Below, piece after piece: positions 24,241-37,549 of a stretch of 64,000 bases of DNA. Position numbers and translations under genes: made by a program. A model generated the notes under the pieces. It was not told where the DNA came from, did no database searches, and worked only from the letters and a program-made list of their open reading frames with translations. The DNA comes from Opisthorchis felineus (Eukaryota; Platyhelminthes; Trematoda; Opisthorchiida; Opisthorchiidae). Position 1 is the first letter of the stretch, and every line of letters starts with the position of its first letter. The DNA lies in contig SJOL01003881.1 of NCBI GenBank assembly GCA_004794785.1, positions 105,532 through 169,531 of the forward strand, read 5' to 3'.

Positions 24241-27200
24241 TGTCACAGTAATCATGAAGCGCCAACTCGAGTTTCCAGTGCTCCGAAGCACCATTAAGTT
24301 GTGGCATTGACCGGACCTGCCGAACAGGATGACTGCAGACCCTCACAGTGTCTGCGATTGCTACAGTGTGTCAACGGCAAAAACCCCTATTAGACGCCAC
24401 CATCCAGGAGTTTTGACCAAAGGGATTGCCACAACAATGCAGCTGGTCGTATGACAGCCTCCCAACGTTACTCAATGAACCACAGCGGAGATCCCTAACC
24501 AGCTTCGGACCAACCCTCCCGCTCATTAACGACCACTACATTTCGGTACTCACCATTAACATGACGACGTCCCCTCATCAAGTGAGGACACTTTCGGCGC
24601 GCGAATGGTGCTCACGAAATAAGGGACGTTGATAATCTCTCCCACTTTGGTTACTTTCATTATCATCACCAAATTCCCTAGGTTCTTGATGGTTTCCTCA
24701 TGTGTTGGGGCCATTTCTTGGATATACCGCATCCTTTGCTTCTTCCTCGATAACGAGCAACACAAAGGAAAGATCGGCGTCTAACGGAGAACACTATGAG
24801 TGACAGCTGAATTTGCTTTTTTATGTCACCGAACGCACCACACAAATATGCTTGTTCGCGGACACTGGAACCGAGTTGGCTGTGGTTTCCCCGGACGACA
24901 GAACACACGATAAATAACGGCTTTGACCCTGCGAGCAACGAATTACGGCGCCACCGTTGTGTATGTCCAGCGGTGGCTCTCCTTAGTCTTTCAACTTTGA
25001 TGTCCAATTTAATGGCCGTTTATTGCCGCTGGCATACAAGTACTTATCTTCGGCACCTATTTCCCTTATCGCCTTGGCCTTTTCGTCAAACGCTACCTGG
25101 ATAGCTGTACGCAGACCGTTACAATCGAGTGTTGGGACATTATCGGCCTAATATGACCAGCTCTGTCCCATTTGATCACGTGTGATACCAAGCAGTTTCC
25201 CGCAGCTTGTGTAGCCTCCGGCGGCCCTACCACGAATGCTACGCAGCTTCTCAAAGGTAAAACTTGAACGGTTTTGCGAAAACCTCGGTAAAATTGAGAA
25301 CAGCCCAAAGGGATTCCAAGAGCCTGCTTGAGCCTGGTATGGTTTGACCACCCAAGGGTTATTGGATCTCGCCGCTGCATATAGTCCTGAAGAAGCCCGG
25401 CGTTTGTCCCCCGTGTGGCGATTATCAACACCCACCGGCGCTTTCGTCCCAAACTCCTGAACTATGCCATACATTTAGGACTATAAGCCGGAGATTGGCG
25501 TGCTGTAGAGCGGATATGAAACACCTCAATCACCAGATCCCAGGGATTGCCGCTGTAACCCTATTCAGCCTTTTTGAACCATCAAGTGTGCCTCCTAGTC
25601 CTCCAGGTGTAGCGCAAACTTTTCATCGGTTCATCGACAATGTCATCACTTGCTTAGAACTTGGATCTCTGTACCTTGACAATTTGCTGGTAGGAAGCTA
25701 ATAAAGAGTGCAACCTGCAGTTCAGTTCACATCCTTGGTTGAGTGTTTAGCTTACTGGCAAGTGAACAACAACGATCAGCCACAACTTGGGGCAAACTGC
25801 TATTGGTTTTTCCGGACAGCTTATTGAGTAGCACAGCATTCGCCCATCTGAGGATAATTTTCAAGCCGTTCCAAACTTTCCTCTCTCTTGAATGTCGCCT
25901 CCGTGAAATGGTAACTTACTAGCACTTTTCAATTCCTGGTTGTGCTGTTCTTGTTGGTTCGTTCAATGTGTCACTTGGAGGCTAAAAAATGGTGTCGTCA
26001 ACCTTTACTCAAGGGATAGCGTAACTTTGGGACTGTTAAAGTGGCGCTCAGTTCAGTCACAACACTCTATCACCTCGACACTAACAGCCCACAGCGCACT
26101 GCCGTGGGCGCCTGCGGTGAGTCCTTTAGACCTGTTCTTCCGAAATGGTCTGCGGGTATTTGCGAACCTCGTGCTCTCTTTTTCACATAATATTACCTGA
26201 AACGTGTCACAGACCATGTGTGAACATGAACCCTTAGTTACCCGTGCCTCCGTTCCACATTTCAAATGTACGGTGGAGAGGTCACCATCTCTGTTCTTCA
26301 CCAATCACAAGGCTATATTCTACGCTTATTGCAACTGCCACCCATCAGTGAAAACTCTGACAACTTCACTTCGTGGCGAAATGCCCCACGGACGCTGGAC
26401 GTATTTCTGAGAAGTGCAACATGGCTGGGTGTGCTCCTTCATGAGTGTCAGTCCCTGTTTCTGACACGAGTGGTACTCTGCCATGGTCATAGCTTAGCAA
26501 TGGAAACCAGGATTTTTAATCTGCACGTATGAAATCTGCCTTGGGTGGATGACTAACCATCACAAAGTTCTGTTGACATCATTGCCACGTGGCGCCTTCA
26601 TACAACCGGTCTTCAGTGTTTTATTATGGTGTTACCTACCCCAGGCATCCGAGGTTCAGTAGGGATATCTCATACGCGTATCTTGTCCAGTGTGCAGGAA
26701 AGTACACATGATTGGGTCCGTTCCTGGTTGGTCCGCTGACGGGCCAGACTTCAACGTTGCCGTTTTATCCATCAGTTGCTTTCCGAATGGGGGCTCTCAT
26801 CCTACCCACCTTGGTATGGATCCATAAGAGCTTTTAGCTCGACTCAACGCCATGATCTATTTTTTTACCATTATTTACCGCTGGACATCGTGATCTGAAT
26901 CCACTCTCATCTCAAGCGTCGATAACAAGACTAGTATTCAGGACCTTATTAAGCGTTGGGTCTGCTTGTAAGGGTGCCGCCGGATTACCGATACCGATAG
27001 AGTTTCCCGTTTTGGGAGCGTGAAAGTTGCAAGGACGCCCAACACGTCAGGCTGCTACCGTGTCTGCACTACTGCCTTAGACAAACATTACAGTTGAGTG
27101 GAGCAACCTTGACCAACTTGATTCCTCGATTTGCGCCGTCGATGTCCCACTATGGACCGACACCAGCCCTGTGGTACTTCTAGCTATACGTCCTGCAATC

Positions 27201-27400
27201 AGAAGAGCCCTGCAGGTCTCCAGCGCCGAAGTACTCTATGGTCAATCGCTCTGCAGTCCCGAAGATTCCTTACGCTCGCCCCTGAGATTTCTCCTACGAT
27301 AATTTGTTTGCCAAGCATCTAATTTCAAGATTACTCCGTTCGCATCTTACTGACATCAGCACGTCCAGTATGAATTTTCTGTTCCCGGGGGTACACACCC
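24240..27400 (+). mobile_element. Degenerate Ty3/gypsy (CsRn1-like) retrotransposon, pol region
   Basis: Broken frames on the plus strand carry pol domains in order. A protease C-terminal part (ATVVYVQRWLSL then FIAAGIQVLIFGTYFPYRLG) lies at about 24945-25090. Reverse transcriptase VAQTFHRFIDNV and YLDNLLVGS (a changed YxDD box) is at 25600-25700, and GQTAIGF..QLIE follows at about 25790-25840. RNase H (LFFTNHKAIFYAY) is at about 26295-26335. An integrase end (SPVVLLAIRPAIRRALQVSS then AEVLYGQSL) is at 27165-27260. PR-RT-RH-IN order defines Ty3/gypsy, and the wording of several motifs recalls CsRn1 of flukes. Many stops and frameshifts make it inactive. LTRs were not found. Confidence 0.75.
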
Positions 27401-29430
27401 ACGTTTTTCTACGATTTCATGAAACTTGGCAACCAACAAAGCGCTAAGTTGAGAGTAATTTTTGGGGAATACGAATTAAAAATGTCTTTGTTAGTGGGCG
27501 TTGTGGAAAATGTGAGGCCGTTAGTATCGATAGACTCAGGCCAGGCGGCCTTGGAACACCCGTTGCCTCATGTCTTGGATCTGCGCTGGGTTCCAAGATG
27601 CCGGCAACCGCTGTATTCGGTGCCATTTCAACCGGCTGCTGCTATGTCACGGAAAAGCCTGCACTTCAGAGGCGGTCCTAGTGGCTGCCGCCTTCAAATA
27701 ACGCTCATTTTGGACGACGCGCTTGATGGCCCCGACGATTTGCAGACGAATACCTGCCTTAACTGTTTGACTTTGCCCTCTTTGCCTTCTGTTATATGTT
27801 TTCACTTACAGGATTACATGACTTACGCAAACCAACCCCCCCATGTCATTTTTCCAATTTAGTCGGCCACATTTTTTGTTTACTCAATGCATATATTCCT
27901 TACCGAACTTCCTTTTCAATTGTTCCGCATTCCGGCAGCCTGGAAATATCACGCCAAGTTACAAGAGCGACCCATATTGATGCTAATAGCGTTAGCCCTT
28001 GGAATATGCTGGTCCGTAATTTGTCCGCTTGTATAATAACCTTCCTTTTCTGGGCATTGGTGCACCCTGACAGACGGCTGAAAACTCAAGGGACAGATCC
28101 CCACAGTGCCGTAGCACCAAGCGAATTATGTCAGTCTTCACGCTCGTGATGCAGATGGTCATGACCTTGGCAAAGTGCAGCCTAGGGGCCTTGATACCTC
28201 ACTTCTCCGGTGGGTTGCGTCCTATCCTACCGAAAGAATCCAGGTACCGAAACGTAGAAAAACTACTTAGGCCAGGTTACCAAGATCTCCAAATCACCAC
28301 TTCGGCCCGGTGGGATTACCAGAGATAGCTTACCTGGTCTCCATTCTAAGGCTTCCTTTCTCCATTTGCGGACGCCATTATAGCAGCATTGGAATTCTAG
28401 GCTAGCAACGCTACTCTGACTTTGTCCAAACATTAGCTTATTCTGCACTCCTCTCCTTCTAGTCCTCTTACCCTACTTTCTGTATCAAGTGCCTATTTCG
28501 CCAATGTCCAATAAAGATTCCCCCCAGGAAGCTTACGGCTGATGAACAGCTCATCGAGAGACCCGGGACTCAGGTGCTCCCGCCCCGCAACTTTTCAAGG
28601 CATGCGTGGTAAAAATTGACGAAGGCCTTCAAGCCCTGCGCTTGCTTTCGCCGTCCATCCCACAGTAAAATATGAAGCGGCCGACTAGGGTCATTGAAGA
28701 TGTCAGCGCTTTTACCTTCCATGATCTTCATATCGCCCATTCCGTTTAAACTTGGCGTCAGTTCATCTTGTACCCCTGGTAAAATTGCGTTGCCCTTTTC
28801 TTACCTATGTAAGCACTCGGAAAATTTCTTGCTCCTGGTTTTTATTCAACACACTCGACACCCGGCAATCGCTGCCACCTTGTTCGGGCGCGCATAAAAT
28901 CTCAACTCCATTGGCGGCTGTCCAACGTTCGCTAGTTATTCTCTGTCTTTATTAAATCTTTCTTTATCTAAAGCATTTTGCTTTAGTTGACGAAACTGTT
29001 TCGGGCATAGTTTAAGTCAAATAACCCTCCTAACTATACCTTACGCTAGACTTTCTTGTTTCTGGTTGTTTTAATAATACACCGTGCAAAACAGTTTTGA
29101 GCGAATATCAGAAGTTGTGACCCGCTGGTTGTTTTACAAGGTAACCCAAATTTTGAACATCAGTCCTGCGACCTGCCGTGGGGGGCTTGTTTGGGGTTCA
29201 TCTTAGAGTATTCATATGCTGTAGAGAGTGTGAGTAGTTCGTCTGCAAAGTCTTTGTTCTACAGCTTTGAGTTCACAAAAACGTCTCCAACCCCTCGTGT
29301 CAGTTTGGTTGAATACTTTAGTGCCGAGACTTTCTAGGCTATATCTTAGTCTAGTTTACTTACAAGCTCACACTACTAACCCGCAACCCGGGTTTCCTCA
29401 TCTCTCTAAAGAGATCCCCAACTTAATTTC
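27400..29430. other. Downstream of the gypsy remnant, no gene recognised
   Basis: A 147-codon plus frame at 27419-27862 and a 117-codon one at 27796-28149 overlap and match no family I recognise. The stretch could be 3' element sequence, but no LTR repeat of upstream sequence was found. Confidence 0.4.
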
Positions 29431-29439
29431 CCCCGATGT

Positions 29440-29640
29440 CGTCCTCAAGTGGTTAGTGGCTCAAGTGGTTAGAACGCGAATTTACTGACCTGAATGTCCG
29501 TGGTTCGAACCCGACCTCCGCCTCTCGACTTCCCCTGTCTAGGCTTGGGCAACCGGGCAGTATCTCAGCCCTCGTGCTTCCTTGGGGTGGCATGGCAGCT
29601 AGACACCGGAAGGGTGTTATAGCTGAACGATTTTTTCTTT
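29440..29640 (+). mobile_element. tRNA-derived SINE, plus strand
   Basis: An A-box-like GTGGCTCAAGTGGTTAGAAC is followed by the B box GGTTCGAACCC at 29502-29512, then TGTCTAGGCTTGGGCAACCG, GGCAGTATCTCAGCCCTCGT, GCTTCCTTGGGGTGGCATGG and GTGTTATAGCTGAACG. This is the most complete plus-strand copy of the family. Confidence 0.85.
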
Positions 29641-30330
29641 ATTCGGCCCCAAAGGCTGCGTTATAATAAAGCGTTCTCCCTTGCGTTTACTTCATTTTTT
29701 GCAAAGTTTGTACCAAGTTTTTCTCGGCTGGCTTATGAAACCTTTTTCCCTTGCTCCCCCTGTTGATCAAGTTGAAGATCTGACTTATACACTCATCTGC
29801 GCACCAGTGTGATTTTGACAGGAAACTCACATGGAACCCAGCTGGATCTGCAGCATATGATATTCCTAACAACTGAGCGTACGGTTCGAATTTTGTACAC
29901 TCTGGGTTCAAATAGAACGTAAGGCTGACAGAACCCCTTGGACTACGCTAACCTGATGAGTTCCAAGATGAGAAAACAGGCCGTGGGCGGCCGAGAGATT
30001 TTCAGCAACCTTATGAGCAGCGTATTACGTCTGTATGAGTTGAAATGCTTTTTGCGTTACAGCCACCGGCGTGTTTTTTAAGGAGGCCCTTAACCATGCC
30101 AAGTCATGCCACCACACTCAATGTTCCATCGTTTTATCTTAAAGTTTGCAGTCGTTTACGTTGAAACTTTAGCGTACTCTACATTTAGAATAGCTTGCTC
30201 ATTTGTCCCTTTATGCCGGGAGTTAATTACCCCTACGAGTAGGCCCGACACTCGCAACCGAAACATGAGTCCTCCCACCCCTCAACCTCGACACGACGTG
30301 GTCGTACCTGTTGAACCATTTGCGGCCCAA
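29640..30330. other. Intergenic, no gene recognised
   Basis: The minus frame at 29687-29911 includes RGSKGKRFHKPAEKN, loosely like SSKGKKFSKPNEQS in a minus frame at 56765-56998. The two may be distant copies of one repeat; the match is short. Confidence 0.35.
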
Positions 30331-30640
30331 CACCACCTCTGTCCTCGACGTTTCAGCCCTAAGTAGTAGATCTACTTCCAACGCCTCGTTCCAAAGCCTA
30401 ACGCTGCTACCTAAAACGTGATACGCTTGATCTTCATAAACTTTTTGCCAGTACTTTTGCCAAGCGTTTTTATCTCTAGTATTAGGCTTTTGATTTCTGT
30501 TGAGTCGAGCTTCAGGTTGCCCGTGCGCTGGCTTGCTCACATAGTTTACCCTCTCAGTTCCGTTCGAATTAAGATGTTATGTCTCGCTGAGCTGTATCTG
30601 GTGGCAAATAAGAGGGGCTAGGTCTCCTTACTCGATGAAG
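30330..30640 (-). mobile_element. LINE 3' fragment, minus strand
   Basis: The minus frame includes VYEDQAYHVLGSSVRLWNEA then LEVDLLLRAE, which matches the R..sFs.Rvv..WN.LP pattern at the C-terminal end of many LINE reverse-transcriptase polyproteins. The surrounding sequence is too decayed to place the element ends. Confidence 0.45.
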
Positions 30641-33250
30641 CCATTGCGCGTCCGCTTGTAGCATGTTATTACAGGGACAAAAAGTGGTGATGGTGCACAA
30701 TTGACGCGGCCCTTATTTAAGTTCATAGCCCACTTGGTCATACACACGACATCATGCTGCGCTTTTGGCTATCACGGTGGTGCGTCTTAACGGTTTTTCT
30801 TTATCTTGTCACAGTGTGCGCACCGTAAACATTTGCACTCGGCTTCCATTACTCAATTGGTATGCATTGCTTAGTACTTCCGGTACTTTCATGATGCGGC
30901 AACTGCTTGCTGGTTGCTTTGTTCTTTCGACTTGGCTGCTTTACTGGCCCGACGTTACCCTCCACCAGAAAAAAATACCTGGTAGCCGCGGTTTGTTGTT
31001 TGTGCGCAAGCCACAGGAATGACTGTTCCCGATGATCTGTTAGCATGTACGAGGGATGAGGAACCCGTGTGGTGGTTTAGAACGCCCAGCAAAAAATGGT
31101 GCGCTCGTATGCCTGTCTCCCCTTCCATGCCATTCTACCAACTCTCGGGGATTTGCACACTGACCTGTAATTTAGGAAATCTCGAAAACAGCACCACTGC
31201 CTTTTATCTGTGTTTACGGACTTGGGATTTTCGTGATTTTAACAAGCATAACACAGCGTCCTGAAACATAGGCGAAAGAAAGCTTTCCTTTCACTGTTTA
31301 AAAAGCGCAAATAGTAGCATAAAAATATTGTTGTGACTCACTTTTCTCCTTTACCGCATATGCGCGTCCTTTTTGTCAAACTTCACTTGTGGTTTAGTGG
31401 AGACTGCGGTGATTCAGAAGAGTATATTGCACCCACATACTTACCTGATCTTTCCTCTAATCATTTAATGCCCTTGGAATCCATGCGGTGACTTTTTGCT
31501 TTCGCACCATTCTGGCTCATTACCTTCGTCCTTCTGCAGCGTTCATTGGATCTAAAAATCTCGGTATTTTTTACTTTGTACTCCTCACCAAGTCAGTCAT
31601 TTTCCGTGCAGTTCGCGTTCCCTGTTGTGTGTTTGCGTGAACTCCTTCTCCCAAGGAACCTTTTACGCCCGACCCCGCCCCAGCAGCAACACCAGTGAGT
31701 CTCTCCAGTTTCACTGCACACTGTGATTCTGAGTTTCCTACTGCCACTTATCCATACTGCATATTCTCCCACTTACGCTTTTCCTGACTCTGGCCATACG
31801 CCCAACAGCCCAAGGCTACGAAGCCTCAGTAACGGTTTTAGGCTTTAGTTCAAATTGGCCGGTCAGATCGTGCCAGTTCTGCTGCATCTCCTGATCCGTT
31901 ATTCTGGTTCCACTTTTTCCGCAGATTGAAGTTTTTTAATTATTTTTATCACGTACCAGGCAGGAAGCCTTTTGCTATGCGCTCCCTCGTATTGTTTTTG
32001 CCCGCAACTATCAAATCTTAACGATAGTATCTTGTCTCATCTGATATGTTCCCCATAAGAAAGAATGAGCCCTTGTGATTTCGGTTCCCTACCCATGCCA
32101 CCTCCGGCGTGACCAAGTCTACTTTGGATAATGCCCACTGTTTATGTCGCCGTCCCCTTTCCACGAAATTCCCGGTACCCACAAACCCCACCAGTCATGC
32201 TCTTATTCTGACTGTAACTTTGTTATCATGCCTGAAGGTATGCTATCCACTAGTTGGGAATAAAAATTACTACTATCAGTCATATTATCTGCTCCTTGCA
32301 AAACGCAGATCCTTATATGGCCTTCGTAACAATCAACATCCACCACCACTTTACCCACAAATTTGCTGATTGAACCCCTGTTTGATTCTTCTACTTCCCA
32401 CTCAACTATAGTATATATGATACATCTACTGGCTGAAGTCTACAGCAGCTCTCCGTCCTTTGATTTCTCTTTTTGATTCAGCTTTTAAAAGTACACATAA
32501 CATTGTCAAGCCAACCCCACAGTTCTGTCAAAAAATTCAGCCGCCATCACTCCAGGTGGCGGTCTATGTAACGGCTCACTGAGCGTTTTTTTCGATTTAA
32601 AACTGCCCTTCAATTTTGGACGTCTATATATCCACGTTAACGCTATGCATATTTTTCCTATGGCATGCAAATTCACTTACGTTCCTGAGCCTTGTTTCCC
32701 CTGTAAACTTGCCTTCATCCTTCCTCTACGATATACTGCTCACTGTTGTCATCTGACCTGCTTTATTCTTGCTGGTGCGCAGGGGTTTTCGTTAGCAAGG
32801 GCACCCTAGGAATTTGCAGTCGTGATTTTTACAATAAGCAGCCCTTAATGCCACACTATTAAGAAGCTGGCTTGCACAAAACTTTTCATATTCCGTCCTC
32901 AACTGATGCGTGAAAATTCTGGCTGTCGGCCACAACTGACTGTTTCCGCTCGAGGAGTGGTGCAGTCTTGTCGTACCTAGGCAGCGCTCGCTGAAATGCC
33001 AACGTAGAATATCTTTTATTTCTCAAGCCGTGGATTAGATCAACAAAATCGGTGCTTCGAATGTTTACACATGAGTGCAAACAGATATTCGAAGCCTTCC
33101 AGGTTACAGATGCTGGTGTCTGCTGTTTGAGAGCCGTCAGACTATTTAGACTTTACCTGAAAGGCAGGTACAGGAATTGTAGGTAGTACTGCCTGTCACG
33201 TACTCGGTGTTACCAAAGAGAATTTCCAAACAGGTGGCAAGGAGGTTGGC
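30640..33250. other. Intergenic, pyrimidine-rich on the plus strand, no gene recognised
   Basis: The stretch is notably rich in C and T on the plus strand. Short open frames exist but show no domain. It may be old element sequence. Confidence 0.4.
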
Positions 33251-33259
33251 ATTCAAAAG

Positions 33260-33600
33260 AGTCTCAAATTAAGATTTGTACACCGCCGTGGCAGCACCTT
33301 GAGGCAGGCTGTCCCACGAGTGTTCAGCTCGCAACGAGGAAAGAGCTCTAAATTTTGTGCCGTTAACTTGAATAGTCTCATTTCAAGTTCCCGCCTGCCA
33401 TCGTTGATGTAATTGATGGAAAGTTATTCCATCAAATTACTTTTAAAAACCAAACAGGCTATTATTGACCCTTGTGTATATGTCTGTGGTCCAGCTTGAA
33501 GAGTTCAGGCGACCATTGGGCTACCTGTATCCCTTGAGCCACAGACCAGCAATCATCCTCATGGCTGTGCGTGAATCACGTTCAACTCCTTAGTTGTCCT
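33260..33600 (-). mobile_element. LINE 3' fragment, minus strand
   Basis: Minus-strand reading gives RMIAGLWLKGYR near 33560, a region of frame changes, and AEHSWDSLPQG near 33310. These correspond to the RMV.GL and W..LP landmarks at the C-terminal end of LINE polyproteins. Decay is heavy. Confidence 0.5.
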
Positions 33601-33619
33601 TTAGTAACCTAGTAATAGC

Positions 33620-36600
33620 CACCTGCTTGGAGTGGCGGCCTAAATCAGCAGCATCTTGAAATCCGCGGGCGTGAACCAAGGGCAGGGAGGCTTAGCCAGA
33701 TATCGCTGAAGATCCGGGATTTCGAATCCTTGCGATGAGAAGCTCTGGCCTCTTAATAAGTCGAATGGGTCATCAAAGCCGATCAGAAAATATACTGACA
33801 CCGAAGCGGAGACTTAATTGGGCCCCATTCTTCCTGAAGAGAAGCAGCAGAATTTGTATCGTAGCTGATCCGGATAGCATGTCGTGAAAGTCTCCTAGTT
33901 CATCGCGATACTGACTCTTGCGTGCGCCTGCTTCGAGTATGTTGGGTAGTGAAGCGTGGAGCACTCGGGTTATACCCCTGGTGAAGCTGAAGCAAGGGAT
34001 TAACCTGAGAGACTTATACCAGTTGACGAAAACATCATGGCAGGCAGAGATCTTCACACCCTCGACCATGCCTTAGGAGACGCTATAATTGCAGGCATGA
34101 ATTACTACATGCGTAACAAAGGCGGGACAAGGGTAAACAGGGGCTCCCTCTCTCCGGGCAAGTTGTTTGCCATCAAGTTGCAGTTACTTCGGCGAGGGGT
34201 ACTAGTTAGTTGCTGGCTGGCAATTTTGGCCTTGAATAACTGCCCTTGTTCCTTGCATTTGTTGCAAACCAGCAAGCAGGAAGCGATAAAAAGAGGAAGA
34301 ATTTTCAAGTTTATAACTGCCAACCTCTTTAAGGCCTGGAGGGAACTCCCTGCGGACAGACGTCTCTTGCCTCTTTTTGACCCGCCCGCTGCCACAAGTG
34401 CAATGAAAGTGGGGTACGCAAGGGGAAGCTGGCTGCTGGTAGCACCCATTTTGTTGTTGAGTAATAATACAACCGCAGCCTTAGATGCTCTCTACATAGT
34501 TGGACTTAGCAGCTGCCGTCGCCTGTGAATATGCCAGTGGCGTAGATTGTGTTTGGGGACCCCTGTCGCTTCACTGTTTGTTCAACAGCTTTCCGTGCCT
34601 TTTTCAAGCTCCAGGGATGGCCACTATTCTCCAGTAAGGCCTATATATTTTCGGAATCTCTTTTTAGCGTCTCTAGGGAGCAATTTTTTCTGCATCATCA
34701 AACAAACCATTATTGGGAAGAAGATTCATAGGTCAAGGCATTTGCCTGCCCAGGTTATTTTACCGAATTTTGACTTGATGAAAGAACTTTCCTCGTTTCT
34801 CACCCTCTGGCCACATAAGAAGTGAGAGGACCGTCCTTCTTCACGCTAAAAAGTGAGTTCAACGCCTGCATGGCATTGACTCAAATATTCCAGCACCCGT
34901 TGTGCATGCAACTTGTCGCCAGTGCAATCAGCCTGCCATCGGCGCAGCCAGCATGAATGTGGGATTTCTGTGCGGACTGACTTAATGTGCTATCTTCCAG
35001 ATGTCCCATAAAGTATCCGCTAAAATTAACCCAAGCAGCTTTCCAAACGTCACGCTATTAGCTGGTTGGCAGCGACACTTGATAAAACATGTTTTAGCTT
35101 CGAATGATATTGAGGATATAGGGTGAAAAGCAGCTATATCCATTTCAGCGAACGTATTTTCTGTCAGCCTCCACTTCAACATGAAGGTTGTTAAACAAGG
35201 AGCACAAACAATACAAAAACGTCTCCCTTTTTGGGACACTCAAAAACCAGATAAAAGAAAAGAAACCAAACCGATTCTGCAGACTTTGTGTGGCTACTCC
35301 ATTCTGATTGGTTAATCGAGAATGGAAATCCGTCGAGCTAGTTTCGCTGTGACGCTGTACGCACAGAATGTGATGGCTGCCATGGAACACAATATTCATT
35401 GACCTTTGGAACCCGGAACACCGCAGACAGCCGCCACCACAAGAGTGCTGGTTGAGCGAGCGTAGGTTTGCCTGCCACAACCTTTTTGTGCAAATGGTGC
35501 AGCTTGTGTGCTGCTTAACACTGGGTGCTCCATCACACCCAGTGCCGGCTTCGGTTCAGATAACCTCCGTTTATTATTAACCATCTTCCTAAGTATTCAC
35601 CACTGAAGTTTCGAAGCTTTGTATGGTCCCAAAATTACAAAACCTTAACTTCAATGAAGTCCAATCGCGATGTTGCCATTCTTAAATCAGTGATACGCAT
35701 TTGGATCGCTAGAGCAACGGTTTAGGCATTGAGCCAACCGGCAGTGTAAGCCAGTGCCTCAGTTAATTACGAGAGCTCTTCGTCCAAATATCCAAACTGA
35801 TAAATAATATCAGTGCGATACAATTTGTGGCACAAAATAGTAAACCTGAAACAAACCAGGATGACCGCAGATAGTGGGCTGTTAGGAGGAACATCTGATA
35901 GATTTATGGTGTACTATTTGGGATTTAGATATGAGTGGTCACCGAGGCACAGGCCGGAAAATGAACCCTGAAGAAGAGTATAACTTCACATGACGTACTC
36001 TAACGAGTTCATCTACGATGATCTGGTCGCAACCAGGATTGACGCAGCCGCTGTATATTTGTTTCCTCGACCATGACGCATAAACTCTTCAGTCCGGGCA
36101 TCACTTTCGACCAAGAATTTTGCAGATCCCTGCCCTGCGCCGGCCCCCCAGTTGACAGGACGCCACTCCCTCGCTCAGGGCGCCAGTGGACATTTTGCTC
36201 ACAGAAGAATCTGACCAATAACTGGGTGCTCATCCAAAGCATCAGCTTAAATCGATAGTATGGTATATTTATAGAAGTGAAAATATGCCTTCCTTCAACA
36301 TGTTCTGAGCCTGTGTGTCATAGCACGGTCCTACGAATGCCACCAGCAGTACAAGCCAAAATGAATCGTCATCCGCTGCGCAGTAAAAGTTTCAACTAGA
36401 AGTCTGAGAACAAAAAATTCTCTCCCACATTAAATCAAGACAAAAAAGTTTCCTGTGACCAAGCACGCCTCTGACCAACAAACCGGCTCCCGTCGCTTAG
36501 GACTTATCTGATCACAGCGATTGCTGCTGTGAGTGGAGCCTGATTGGGGTTTTAATACGCGAAGTCCAGGCTTATAGCTGCGTGGTTTAGCGTCACCGCA

Positions 36601-37540
36601 TTGTCTTAGAAGACATAGATCGGCAAGGTCTAAACCAGGGGGCTTGGGTGCAGTGACAATAAGTTCACGTAACGGTAGATCATAAGAATGTGGTTCGGTT
36701 TTCTTATAAGATGTAGAACGTCTTCAGATTAACTCAAAGGGCCGTGGCGGAGCACGCTGAATAGAAGCTACATAAATCAGTGTTTTTCACTAACTTCCAT
36801 TAGGATAACGACATTTTTCTGCAGGTTACGGACAGCGACTTTTGAAGTCGAAAATCACACGATGGGTCCGGGACCAGATCAGAGCCAAGATGGCTCTGGC
36901 AAAGCAGTGCTGAGTATGGTCTTCGCCCTCACCATTGATTTGGAACCTCTCAATAAAGTTTCCTCAAAAATGTTTCTGTGCTCTTGTTTGCGGTAGTCAA
37001 CAAGAATATCAGCCACTTGTTTAATTGCTAGGTCAGAAATCTTCATACTTTACTAGCAGATAAGGAACCAATGGGTGAGACTGGCAGACATCCGTTCAGG
37101 AAGCAGAGTTCGATCGCAAACTCCCATTATTTGCTTGCGTTTTTGGCATTTTCTTATTCAAAAACTTCAGAGAATTCATCAGTCGGGGTGGTGTGCGACT
37201 GTAAGTGTTCATGATATTTTCTCGGCACCAGGCGTGGATGTCCAGAGGTCATGCGAGTTGTTGTACCTGCATATTGTTGAAGGTAGCAAATGCGTGTGAA
37301 TGGCTCTGAGTATTTCCATTCGTGAGATTTCAGTGCAGGCGTAGTTGCTTATCAGCCACAAGAAGCAGCTGAAATGCAATGCCCAGGTTTTTAGAACTGA
37401 TTGGCAATCACGAACAAGAACATGAAAAAAGTTAAGTGCTATCTTAAATAACATGTTGTCCGATTGCTAGGAAAAGATATGTGGAAAATTAACTATCACG
37501 GATTTTGGGCACACAGCACACCATACTTGTAGATCAACAT
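33620..37540. other. Intergenic, no gene recognised
   Basis: A 163-codon plus frame at 34037-34528 is the longest non-element open frame here; it starts MAGRDLHTLDHALG and has no recognised domain. A minus frame of 114 codons overlaps it. No splice context or homology supports either as a gene. Confidence 0.4.
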
Positions 37541-37549
37541 ACAACACCA

